NCBI RefSeq assembly: GCF_002844275.1
Contig: NZ_NXGX01000005.1
Location: 186,001-250,000 of the forward strand
DNA from: Thalassospira lohafexi
GTDB taxonomy: Bacteria > Pseudomonadota > Alphaproteobacteria > Rhodospirillales > Thalassospiraceae
Direction of reading: 5' to 3'
Length of the DNA: 64,000 bases
Shown here: piece by piece, positions 10,453 to 17,108 of the stretch
Numbering within the stretch: position 1 is the first letter of the stretch
Layout: each line of letters opens with the position of its first letter
Notes under the pieces: model-generated
Seen by the model: the letters and a program-made list of their open reading frames with translations, nothing else
What the model was told of the DNA's origin: nothing
Database searches by the model: none
Program-made: the position numbers and the translations under genes

Positions 10453-10581
10453 TATGCATCCCTTTAGAATACAGCGTTGTGGAGCGGTGTTTCGGCGGTT
10501 GGGTATTTGGTCAACTGCGTTGCTTCGGTGTCGGGCTCGGGTCTTAAGGGCGATATTAAAGCTCGATGTTAGTGCGCAATA

Positions 10582-10622
10582 TTGAGGTTAAATCAACACC
10601 TCAAATCAATTGAGTTAGCCAA
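10582..10622. repeat. Inverted repeats between hutI and hutH
   Basis: TTGAGGT (10582-10588) and ACCTCAA (10598-10604) form one dyad. GAGTTAG and CTAACTC form another around 10612-10629, spanning the hutI stop. On the minus strand these can fold after hutI. No T-run follows, so processing or partial attenuation is more likely than full termination. A regulator-binding role is also possible. Confidence 0.4.
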
Positions 10623-11849
10623 CTAACTCTTCATCGAAACCCCGCCAAAAATACGGTCAAAAAGCGGGTTAAATCCGATGCGATATGAAAGCTCGGCCGG
10701 ATGGCTGACATCCCAAATCGCCAGATCAGCCCGCATGCCTTCCTTGACCTGCCCGGTATCATCCAATCCAAGCGCACGCGCAGCATGAGCCGTCGCCCCG
10801 CACAGGGCTTCTTCGGGCGTCAGGCGGAAAAACGTGCAGGACATGTTCATGGTCAGCAAAATCGACATCAATGGCGACGTCCCCGGATTACAATCGGTGG
10901 CAACCGCCATCGGAACCCCATGTTTGCGAAACGCCTCAATCGGTGGCAACTGGGTTTCATGCAGGGTGTAAAACGCGCCGGGCAGCAGAACAGCAACCGA
11001 TCCGGATGCCGCCATCGCTTTGGCGTCATCCTCATTGGCATATTCGACATGATCGATGGAAAGCGCGCCGTAACTGGCCGCCAGCTTGGTGCCGCCAATA
11101 TTGGAAAGTTGCTCGGCATGCAGCTTGACCGGAATGTCCAACTCACGGGCGACATCAAACACCCGTGCGATCTGATCGGTGTTAAACGCAATCCCTTCGC
11201 AGAACCCGTCCACCGCATCAACCAGCCCTTCGGCGTGTGCTGCACGCAATGTCGGGATGCAAACCTCGTCAATATAACGGTCCGGTTCGCCCTTGAATTC
11301 TGCCGGGGTGGCATGCGCACCAAGGAAGGTGGTCTTGATCCGCACCGCGCGGACTTCTTCGATCTTGCGCGCCGCGCGCAGCATGTTGAGTTCCGTCTCG
11401 CGGTCCAGCCCATAGCCGGACTTGACCTCAATCACGCAAACACCTTCGGCCAAAAGCGCGTCAACCCGTGGCAGAGCACTTTTCAGAAGCTGATCAACAT
11501 CCGCCTCGCGGGTTGCGGTCACGGTCGAGACAATGCCGCCGCCCGCGCGCGCGATCTCTTCGTACCCTGCACCCTCAAGACGCATCTCAAACTCAACCGC
11601 CCGGTTGCCGCCATGCACCACATGGGTGTGGCAATCAATCAGTCCGGGAGTAATCAGGCGACCTTCAAGGTCATGGTAGGGGAATTTTGCGGCGTCTTTA
11701 TATTCGGCCGGGATGGCATCGGCATCGCCGACCCAAACGATCATATCGTCCTTGATCGCGACGGCACCGTTATTCCTCATACAATAAGAAAACCGGTCCC
11801 CGTCGGACGTTTTATCGATGGTTGCGATTTTTGCATTTCCCAGCAACAT
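10623..11849 (-). CDS. hutI: Imidazolonepropionase
   Basis: A 408-residue amidohydrolase-superfamily enzyme that opens the ring of imidazolonepropionate to formiminoglutamate. Metal-binding [33 protein letters not shown] and [10 protein letters not shown] are all in place. Upstream in-frame starts exist (GTG at 11861, ATG at 11858). I prefer the ATG at 11849 because GGGGTGA lies eight bases before it. It is the promoter-proximal gene of the minus-strand hut unit, divergent from hutF across an intergenic region with a perfect palindrome, the likely HutC site. Confidence 0.95.
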   Translation of the reverse strand: MLLGNAKIATIDKTSDGDRFSYCMRNNGAVAIKDDMIVWVGDADAIPAEYKDAAKFPYHDLEGRLITPGLIDCHTHVVHGGNRAVEFEMRLEGAGYEEIARAGGGIVSTVTATREADVDQLLKSALPRVDALLAEGVCVIEVKSGYGLDRETELNMLRAARKIEEVRAVRIKTTFLGAHATPAEFKGEPDRYIDEVCIPTLRAAHAEGLVDAVDGFCEGIAFNTDQIARVFDVARELDIPVKLHAEQLSNIGGTKLAASYGALSIDHVEYANEDDAKAMAASGSVAVLLPGAFYTLHETQLPPIEAFRKHGVPMAVATDCNPGTSPLMSILLTMNMSCTFFRLTPEEALCGATAHAARALGLDDTGQVKEGMRADLAIWDVSHPAELSYRIGFNPLFDRIFGGVSMKS

Positions 11850-11889
11850 GCGAAGCATCACCCCTTGATAAGTTTGTTATTAACGATAA

Positions 11890-11903
11890 TATGTACGTAC
11901 ATA
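11890..11903. promoter_or_regulatory. Probable HutC operator in the hutI-hutF divergent promoter
   Basis: A perfect 14-base palindrome, TATGTACGTACATA, lies between the divergent hutI and hutF starts. HutC-type GntR repressors are known to bind TGTA-N-TACA palindromes and to respond to urocanate. The repressor gene is the second gene of the plus-strand unit, so autoregulation is expected. Binding is inferred from position and sequence. Confidence 0.75.
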
Positions 11904-11930
11904 ATAACTCTGTCAAGACGGGTATAGGCA

Positions 11931-13295
11931 ATGACGGTTCTTTGGGCAAAACAGGCACTTACGACAGCGGGCTGGGAAAACAACGTCCGGGTTGAAATCG
12001 ACCAAACCGGCAGAATATCGGGCATTCAGGCCGATTCCCCCGCGACCGGAACCCATGTTGGCACGCTTTTGCCTGCCATCGCCAACCTGCACAGCCACGC
12101 CTTCCAACGCTCCATGGCCGGATTGACCGAAAAACGCGGTCCAGACCCGCGTGATACCTTCTGGACATGGCGGCAATTGATGTTCCGGTTTCTCGATCAA
12201 TTGACCCCCGATCACGTGCAAGCCATTGCTTCCTTTGTACAAATGGAAATGCTGGAAGCCGGTTACGCCAACAATACCGAGTTCCATTACCTGCACCATC
12301 AGCCCGGTGGCGCGCCCTATGACAACATTGCCGAAATGGCCGAACGCATTGCCGCCGCCGCCGATATCACAGGCATCGGCCTCACCCTTTTGCCGGTCCA
12401 TTATCAATATGGCGGTTGCGACAAACGCGCGCTCGGCGATGGTCAAATCCGGTTTGGCAATGACCCGGAACGCTTTTCTAAATTGTATGAGGAATCCGCC
12501 AAGGCTTTGAAATCCCTGCCATCTGATACCCGCATGGGTGTTGCCCCGCATTCGCTGCGCGCAGTTGGCCGCGAAGATTTAATCGCCACGACGAAGCTTT
12601 CCAAAGACGGTCCGATCCACATGCATCTGGCCGAACAGATCGCCGAGGTCGATGAGGTCAGCGCATTCTGGGGCAAGCGTCCGGTCGAATGGTTGCTGGA
12701 AAATGCCGATGTGAATGAAAACTGGTGCCTGATCCATTGCACCCAAATGGCTGAACACGAAACGCTTGGATTGGCCAAAACCGGTGCGGTTGCGGGGCTT
12801 TGCCCGATTACCGAAAGCAGCCTTGGCGACGGGATTTTTGATGGCGTGCGCTATCTTGGTGCGGGTGGCACGATTGGAATCGGATCAGACTCCAACATCC
12901 GCATTTCGCTGTCCGAGGAGATCCGCACCCTTGAGTACAGCCAGCGCCTGCGCGACAATTCACGCGCCGCCCTCGCCACCCCGCACCAGTCAACCGGCCG
13001 CCGTTTGTTTGACGCGGTTGCCAAGGGTGGTGCACAGGCTTCTGGTCGGGATGCGGGCCGGATAGAGGTTGGCGCATTGGCCGATTTGATGGCTCTTGAT
13101 GGCACGGCTGTTGACCTGATCGGTCGAACAGGCGATACGATCCTCGATACATATATCTTCGCCGGAGATGATCGCATGGTGCGTGATGTCTGGTCGGCTG
13201 GTCGCCATGTTGTGACCGATGGCCACCATATTGCCCATAACGCCATCACGGATGAATATCGCAAGGTCATGGAACAACTCAAGGCATCGGTGTGA
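11931..13295 (+). CDS. hutF: Formimidoylglutamate deiminase
   Basis: A 454-residue amidohydrolase-superfamily protein. It converts N-formimidoylglutamate to N-formylglutamate and ammonia, the substrate for HutG. Landmarks: LLPAIANLHSHAFQRSMAGLTE (metal-binding HxH), DTFWTWRQLM, the LHHQPGG region, MGVAPHSLRAV, HMHLAEQIAEVDE, LIHCTQM and GIGSDSNIRISL. The enzyme takes the place of direct formiminoglutamase and is common in alpha- and gamma-proteobacteria. It begins the rightward half of the hut locus and overlaps hutC by four bases. Confidence 0.95.
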   Translation: MTVLWAKQALTTAGWENNVRVEIDQTGRISGIQADSPATGTHVGTLLPAIANLHSHAFQRSMAGLTEKRGPDPRDTFWTWRQLMFRFLDQLTPDHVQAIASFVQMEMLEAGYANNTEFHYLHHQPGGAPYDNIAEMAERIAAAADITGIGLTLLPVHYQYGGCDKRALGDGQIRFGNDPERFSKLYEESAKALKSLPSDTRMGVAPHSLRAVGREDLIATTKLSKDGPIHMHLAEQIAEVDEVSAFWGKRPVEWLLENADVNENWCLIHCTQMAEHETLGLAKTGAVAGLCPITESSLGDGIFDGVRYLGAGGTIGIGSDSNIRISLSEEIRTLEYSQRLRDNSRAALATPHQSTGRRLFDAVAKGGAQASGRDAGRIEVGALADLMALDGTAVDLIGRTGDTILDTYIFAGDDRMVRDVWSAGRHVVTDGHHIAHNAITDEYRKVMEQLKASV

Positions 13296-14155
13296 GCACC
13301 AAGACCCAGACAACGCCGCAAACAGCGCATGATACAGCCCCCAAGTCATCGACCGGGGGGACTGTACCCGCAGTGAACGGGATGCCGACTGTAACCTCGG
13401 ACAAGAAGACAACCGGGGATGCGGCAACGTCCACCCGTGCCCCACGTCGTCGCGCAGCACTGGCAGCCCAGACAAACTGGCAAAGCGTGCATGACGAGGT
13501 TTTGCGTCGCATTCATACCCGACAATGGAAACCGGGCGATTTGATCCCCAAGGAAGTCGAACTGGCCGAACAGCTTGGCTGCGCGCGCGCTACTGTGAAC
13601 CGTGCGCTGCGCGAGCTGGCAACTGAAGGATTTCTTGATCGCCGCCGCAAGGCCGGAACGCGCGTTGCCAGCCATCCGGTGCGCCGGGCCAAACTTGATA
13701 TTCCGGTCATAAGGCTTGAGATCGAAGGCCGGGGGCAAAAATATGCCTATGGCCTGCTGTATAGCGAACGCCGTACCCCACCGCCGGAAATCTGCACCAA
13801 TCTGGCCGTGACACCCGACAGTGACATGCTCCATATCACGTCGCTGCATCTGGCAGACGGCAAACCCTATATGTTCGAAGAACGCTGGGTTTCGGTTGCG
13901 GCCACGCCAGCCATCGCCGAGGCGGACCTCTCAAAAATCAGTGCCAATGAATGGCTGGTGCTGCATGCGCCCTATACCAAGGGCGACATTTCATTTTCCG
14001 CTGTGCTGGCATCAGAAACCGAAGCCAAAATCCTGCGCACCCACAAAGACGCGCCCTTATTCCTGATGGAGCGCACGACATGGAATGGCGATCACGGGAT
14101 CACATCCGCACGCCTGCTGTTCGCACCGGGATATCGGATGCATTCGGCGATTTAG
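13292..14155 (+). CDS. hutC: HutC, GntR/HutC-family histidine utilization repressor
   Basis: A 287-residue regulator read from a GTG that overlaps the hutF stop (GTGA). A winged helix-turn-helix (VHDEVLRRIHTRQWKPGDLIPKE region, then ATVNRALRELATEGFLDRRR) is followed by a UTRA-type effector domain (LHITSLHLADGKPYMFEERW). The first 60 residues are polar, Thr/Ala/Lys-rich and outside the family core, so the true start could be the ATG at 13382. It should repress hut until urocanate builds up. The operator candidate lies between hutI and hutF. Confidence 0.9.
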   Translation: MSTKTQTTPQTAHDTAPKSSTGGTVPAVNGMPTVTSDKKTTGDAATSTRAPRRRAALAAQTNWQSVHDEVLRRIHTRQWKPGDLIPKEVELAEQLGCARATVNRALRELATEGFLDRRRKAGTRVASHPVRRAKLDIPVIRLEIEGRGQKYAYGLLYSERRTPPPEICTNLAVTPDSDMLHITSLHLADGKPYMFEERWVSVAATPAIAEADLSKISANEWLVLHAPYTKGDISFSAVLASETEAKILRTHKDAPLFLMERTTWNGDHGITSARLLFAPGYRMHSAI

Positions 14156-14236
14156 CGCGATCAGCCGCTCACCTTGACACCGTCAAATAGCAATTGAGAT
14201 CATCAAGGTGCCATCGACAATGAGCGATTATAAAAC

Positions 14237-14255
14237 TAAATTTGTCCCCTTTTTT
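14237..14255. repeat. GGGGAC-type boundary motif, copy 1
   Basis: TAAATTTGTCCCCTTTTTT, which on the minus strand reads AAAAAAGGGGACAAATTTA. It is the first of about eight related motifs (core AAAAGGGGACAG followed by ATTTATTT, either strand) between 14.2 and 19 kb. It precedes a displaced toxin tail and an immunity-like gene. Confidence 0.7.
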
Positions 14256-14294
14256 CTAATTGATCAGGGTTTCATCAGGCCAGTTTTTGATTGA
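14256..14294 (+). pseudogene. Displaced toxin C-terminal tail resembling the end of a TNT domain
   Basis: Twelve codons reading LIDQGFIRPVFD and a stop, eight bases before the start of the Imm63-like gene. They resemble the last residues of the TNT toxin at 18291 (LIDNGYLKRVN). I read this as the leftover 3' end of a toxin gene whose immunity gene has stayed behind. It is short, so the match is suggestive rather than proof. Confidence 0.45.
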
Positions 14295-14301
14295 GAAATC
14301 T

Positions 14302-14673
14302 ATGAATATTCCGAATGAAATACTCACAACGTATCGCCGCTTAAGCGAGAAGATGAACGGCCAGCCCAGTGATTTCCCACTAGGCACTGCTCCAGATAAC
14401 TTTGGAGGAAGGCATCTGGAAGTTTCTGAAGATGGCAAAATGGCATTAGTTGCAACGGATAGAGGAGTGGAGACCAAAAGGCTTGAAACTTATTCTGTAG
14501 ATGAGTTGATGTATTGGATATTCAAAAGCTACGCGAACTCAAAGGCTTTCTATCGCAAAAATGCTCAATATGATTATGTGAAATCTCAGGAAATGGCCCT
14601 TGAAGAAATTGGAAAAGTTTCTGTGGAATGGCGTGAACGCTTGCGACAAGAGCAATCAAACGATCAGAGCTGA
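14302..14673 (+). CDS. Imm63-like immunity protein, first copy
   Basis: A 123-residue, small, soluble, charged protein. It shares the pattern VDELMYWIF followed by a helical, Lys/Glu-rich C-terminal half ending in VEWRERLR with the protein at 18293 (IDELLYWIF, then EKWKLKR). I take both as members of the Imm63 family of polymorphic-toxin immunity proteins. ATG at 14302; a TTG at 14260 would add 14 residues but overlaps the preceding toxin-tail reading. The toxin it would neutralise is no longer adjacent except for a 12-codon tail. The region is AT-rich compared with hut, which suggests transfer. Family assignment moderate. Confidence 0.65.
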   Translation: MNIPNEILTTYRRLSEKMNGQPSDFPLGTAPDNFGGRHLEVSEDGKMALVATDRGVETKRLETYSVDELMYWIFKSYANSKAFYRKNAQYDYVKSQEMALEEIGKVSVEWRERLRQEQSNDQS

Positions 14674-14682
14674 TTTTGAGCC

Positions 14683-14711
14683 GAAGAAAAGGGGACTGTC
14701 CCCTTTTCTTC
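14683..14711. repeat. GGGGAC-type boundary motif, copy 2 (29-bp near-perfect palindrome)
   Basis: Fourteen-base arms (GAAGAAAAGGGGAC and its complement) around a single central T. It lies ten bases after the first Imm63-like gene and is followed at once by a toxin-tail reading frame. This is one of two symmetrical copies of the motif. Confidence 0.8.
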
Positions 14712-14797
14712 CGGGAAAAGTAATTTTCCGCGAAATGCGCCAACTTCGAGATGCTGGCTACCATCTTGAAGGTGACTACATGGTTCCAAAAAGTTAG
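14711..14797 (+). pseudogene. Displaced toxin C-terminal tail (unrecognised family)
   Basis: An open frame of 28 codons running out of the palindrome. It contains EMRQLRDAGYHLEGDYMVPKS and ends nine bases before the next immunity-like gene. The sequence has the look of the end of a filamentous-hemagglutinin or CdiA-type toxin, but I cannot name the domain. There is no start codon with a ribosome site, so it is probably not translated alone. Confidence 0.5.
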
Positions 14798-14806
14798 AGA
14801 ATTTAT

Positions 14807-15235
14807 ATGTCTAATCTTGAATTGTGTTTCGGATTGTTGATGAAGTTAGATGATCAAGCGCGAAATTGGGGCGAAATCGCCAATGACTTCCTAATACATT
14901 ACAAAATACTAACAAATGTTGAGCAAGCTAAATTACTGACCAGCACCTCCAAAAGCATACGCTTCAAATTCATGAATCAGTATTTATCCCATGTGGTCAG
15001 AACATTGGACACATTGGATAATGAAGAGTTATCTTTGGCTATAGAGAGATCTATCCATATGATTTCCTTAGATAATTTCGAGCATGACTATCGAGAAACA
15101 AGTTTGCGGGTTCAAGTTTTTTTGGAGAGGCTGGCCGACTATGAAGCAGTTTTTCACAAGATTTGGAGCCAAAATCAAGATTTGGTATCAACTGAAATGA
15201 AGAAAAGAATTAATTGGTTGGTATCAATTACGTGA
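14807..15235 (+). CDS. Hypothetical protein, probable immunity protein
   Basis: A 142-residue, mainly helical protein beginning MSNLELCFGLLMKLDDQ; I do not recognise the family. No signal peptide or membrane segment is apparent. Codon use is AT-rich (many AAA, GAT and TTT codons) unlike the hut genes. It sits directly after a displaced toxin tail, the place an immunity gene occupies in polymorphic-toxin loci, and its size fits. AGAGA precedes the ATG at a reasonable distance. Function inferred only from position. Confidence 0.6.
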   Translation: MSNLELCFGLLMKLDDQARNWGEIANDFLIHYKILTNVEQAKLLTSTSKSIRFKFMNQYLSHVVRTLDTLDNEELSLAIERSIHMISLDNFEHDYRETSLRVQVFLERLADYEAVFHKIWSQNQDLVSTEMKKRINWLVSIT

Positions 15236-15258
15236 AATACTGACGTTTAACCTTCTAG

Positions 15259-15390
15259 TCTACAATCACGATAGAGTGTAAAATTTTCCAAAATGCGTCT
15301 ACTGACAGAAAAATAGCGAAAAAGGGTACAGATTTATTTTACGGTGACATCGCTGCAAGAACAGCATCACTGAAGAAGTTTAAGAAATAA
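15259..15390 (+). pseudogene. Displaced toxin C-terminal fragment, 43 codons
   Basis: A frame open from just after a TAG to a TAA with no start codon. The end reads GTDLFYGDIAARTASLKKFKK. It runs straight through the third boundary motif (15319-15340) and stops inside the inverted fourth motif. The peptide looks like real protein sequence, consistent with a toxin 3' end, but no family is recognised. Confidence 0.4.
15319..15340. repeat. GGGGAC-type boundary motif, copy 3
   Basis: Core AAAAAGGGTACAGATTTATT, one base different from the consensus AAAAGGGGACAGATTTATT. It faces copy 4 as an inverted repeat with about 44 bases between them. Confidence 0.75.
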
Positions 15391-15407
15391 ATCTGTCCCC
15401 TTTTTTT
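15385..15407. repeat. GGGGAC-type boundary motif, copy 4 (inverted relative to copy 3)
   Basis: AAATAAATCTGTCCCCTTTT and further T residues: the exact reverse complement of the consensus. With copy 3 it brackets an 89-base unit with terminal inverted repeats, resembling a miniature mobile or recombination unit. Confidence 0.75.
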
Positions 15408-15477
15408 GGTTTTGAAATCTCTTCGCGCAGATGAAGTAACCATTAAAACTGTTGAGGACTTGTTCGATGGCCTATGA
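15400..15477 (+). pseudogene. Displaced toxin C-terminal tail overlapping the next immunity start
   Basis: A frame leaving copy 4 of the motif contains SLRADEVTIKTVEDLFDGL and ends in a TGA that overlaps the ATG at 15467 by 11 bases. Toxin stop overlapping immunity start is usual in intact toxin-immunity pairs, so this is probably the original junction with most of the toxin gene missing. Toxin family not recognised. Confidence 0.5.
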
Positions 15478-15751
15478 ACTACCCACCGGATATTGGTTCA
15501 AAGATTCCAATGAAATTTCGGAACCAAACCTTTTGAGAATAGGCTTTCAATTTGGCGGGCACATGGGGGGAGAATGCGAAATACTACTCCCAACAAATAA
15601 ATTTGATAAGTTTTGCAAGAATACCGAATGGAGAAAAGAAACCATAAAAAATTATTCTAAAATTGTCTTTCTAGCATAGAAAGAATTAAATGTAGAAATA
15701 AGCGCAAATGAATTGAAAAAGAGCGGAATAGTACCCGACGAATGGGAGTAG
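15467..15751 (+). pseudogene. Immunity-like gene interrupted by an in-frame TAG
   Basis: Reading from the ATG at 15467 gives MAYELPTGYWFKDSNE and continues for 70 codons to a TAG at 15677-15679. The same frame then stays open for another 23 codons (KELNVEISANELKKSG and on) to a second TAG at 15749-15751. The downstream part keeps a protein-like composition, so the first TAG is best read as a recent nonsense mutation in a gene of about 94 codons. The family is not recognised; position after a toxin tail suggests an immunity protein. Confidence 0.55.
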
Positions 15752-16003
15752 ATCGGACATCAAAAAAATTAACAGAAATATGGGACAGATTCATTATCCG
15801 CGCTCCTCAAAACTTATAATTTACCAACATTCCAATACTAATAGACCTACACATTGTGTTAAGGAAACGGTCCTCTTCTTTACTTAATCGCATGAATACC
15901 GACCTGTATAGCGGCGATGGCGATGTGCTGCTTCAAAAATGAGATAGTTCCCATTGTTTCCACATTTGAAATGTCTATTTTATCCGACGTCGAAACGGCC
16001 ATT
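15752..16003. other. Degenerate AT-rich spacer in the toxin/immunity region
   Basis: No convincing gene. ATGGGACAGATTCATTA at 15780-15796 is a decayed copy of the boundary motif. A short frame at 15892 reads MNTDLYSGDGDVLLQK and stops. The remainder is AT-rich and holds nothing I can name up to the 252-bp duplicated segment. Confidence 0.5.
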
Positions 16004-16255
16004 CCTCTAAAGAAACGTCAATCAAAAATGAGGCTGCACCCTTCCATTTCGATATGAAATGACATTTGGGCAAACCATGGCTTGCGAGCTTTGTCTTACC
16101 GCTTTGTCCGAAACCCGCCAAAACAGATTGCAAGGCAATAAAAGCAACCGTCATTCTGTTCGCAGGGAACGCCCGTGTCTGCCTTTCATTGGTCGCGTAA
16201 TCAACGTCTGAGCCTTGTTGCCCGATATACGTTGTTATCGGTGGGGGTTGTTGTG
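16004..16255 (+). repeat. Direct repeat copy A: duplicated upstream region and 5' end of the histidine kinase gene
   Basis: This 252-base stretch aligns without gaps to 19020-19271, with 19 mismatches by hand count (about 92% identity), mostly transitions. Copy B is the native promoter region and first 27 codons of the sensor kinase. Copy A is therefore a duplicated or exchanged fragment, now separated from copy B by the SMI1, TNT and Imm63 genes. Confidence 0.9.
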
Positions 16256-16258
16256 CGC
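16175..16258 (+). pseudogene. 5' fragment of the sensor histidine kinase gene
   Basis: A GTG start and 28 codons beginning MSAFHWSRNQRLSLVARY match the start of the kinase at 19191. Homology stops after GVVV at the first transmembrane helix. The frame then continues into the boundary motif at 16265 and a toxin-tail sequence. It is a truncated copy and not a functional kinase. Confidence 0.85.
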
Positions 16259-16264
16259 GGGATG

Positions 16265-16285
16265 AAAAGGGGACAGATTTATTTT
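16265..16285. repeat. GGGGAC-type boundary motif, copy 5
   Basis: AAAAGGGGACAGATTTATTT, the clearest consensus copy. It marks the exact point where the kinase fragment ends and a toxin tail begins. Confidence 0.8.
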
Positions 16286-16369
16286 AGGACATCACAAACC
16301 GTGCCGAGTTTAACACGTGGCGTCGGAATTATTGGAAAAACAGAGCAAGTGATTTCTAGGGAGTACTAG
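16286..16369 (+). pseudogene. Displaced toxin C-terminal tail before the SUKH immunity gene
   Basis: Twenty-seven codons, ending GVGIIGKTEQVISREY and TAG, and abutting the GTG of the SMI1/KNR4 gene without a gap. This is the expected layout of a toxin 3' end beside its immunity gene. The frame is continuous with the kinase fragment upstream only because of the rearrangement. Confidence 0.5.
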
Positions 16370-16792
16370 GTGAAGTCTAATATTGAAGAAGTATTCGAAG
16401 AAATTAATCAGCTTGATCATCCAGATGGGAGGAATCAACCGTTACCGAATGACGCTATTATTGAGCGATACGAGCGAAAAACCGGTTTTAATTTTCCTGA
16501 AGATTACAAGTTATTCTTGAAATCTGTCAGCAATGCCTTTGTTGGCTACATGTCTCCCTTCACATTGAATGAGCGAGAAGAAGAAAATTACGGCGACCTT
16601 GCGGTTGGGGTTCGTGAGGCTAGAAAAGTTGGAATACCGCAAGATTGGCTGCCAATCTGCGAAGATAACGGTGACTATTATTGCATAGTACCAGATGGAC
16701 GGATTCGTTTTTGGGACCATAATGGCGCGACTGAAGAATCTTGGCCTGATTTAGCAACTTGGGCGAAAAAAGTTTGGTTGGAAGGAGGCTGA
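16370..16792 (+). CDS. SMI1/KNR4 (SUKH-1) family immunity protein
   Basis: A 140-residue acidic protein with the SUKH pattern: IIERYERKTGFNFPEDYKLF near residues 28-47, then WLPICEDNGDYYCI and FWDHNG, ending in a Trp-rich WPDLATWAKKVW. SUKH proteins neutralise diverse nuclease and other toxins of contact-dependent systems. The GTG start directly abuts a toxin-tail stop. No intact cognate toxin remains next to it; the TNT toxin downstream has its own candidate partner. AT-rich relative to the flanking chromosome. Confidence 0.85.
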   Translation: MKSNIEEVFEEINQLDHPDGRNQPLPNDAIIERYERKTGFNFPEDYKLFLKSVSNAFVGYMSPFTLNEREEENYGDLAVGVREARKVGIPQDWLPICEDNGDYYCIVPDGRIRFWDHNGATEESWPDLATWAKKVWLEGG

Positions 16793-16823
16793 GAGTTTTT
16801 GGGGGACGTAGGAAAAGCAAGAA

Positions 16824-16842
16824 AAAGGGGACTGTCCCCTTT
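16824..16842. repeat. GGGGAC-type boundary motif, copy 6 (19-bp palindrome)
   Basis: AAAGGGGAC, central T, GTCCCCTTT: the same symmetrical form as copy 2. It lies about 30 bases after the SUKH gene. Confidence 0.75.
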
Positions 16843-16985
16843 GTTTGCGGTCGATAATGTTGTTGATTTTACTAAATTAGATAATATTCATACGATATAG
16901 CTAGAGACCGGAGTCGCGACAGGACCAAGTCCAAAGGGCTTGAACCACATTCTTGCGGGTCATAAAACTGATTTTGCGAACATAG

Positions 16986-17108
16986 GGAATCTCTGAAGCA
17001 GACATTCCAGATGCTTTATTCACCGCCTTGAAGCATGGAAAGGTTGTAAGCTATCAAGGTGCCCGCGCAGGCCGCACTTGCCTATTCACTGAACAAATCA
17101 AGTTTTGA
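16986..17108 (+). pseudogene. Fragment resembling a pre-toxin or exoprotein segment
   Basis: Forty codons open from a TAG to a TGA without a start. They include GISEADIPDALFTALKHGK and VVSYQGARAGR, which look like structured protein. It overlaps the beginning of the TNT-containing frame in another register, so one of the two frames was shifted when the fragments were joined. Family not identified. Confidence 0.35.
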
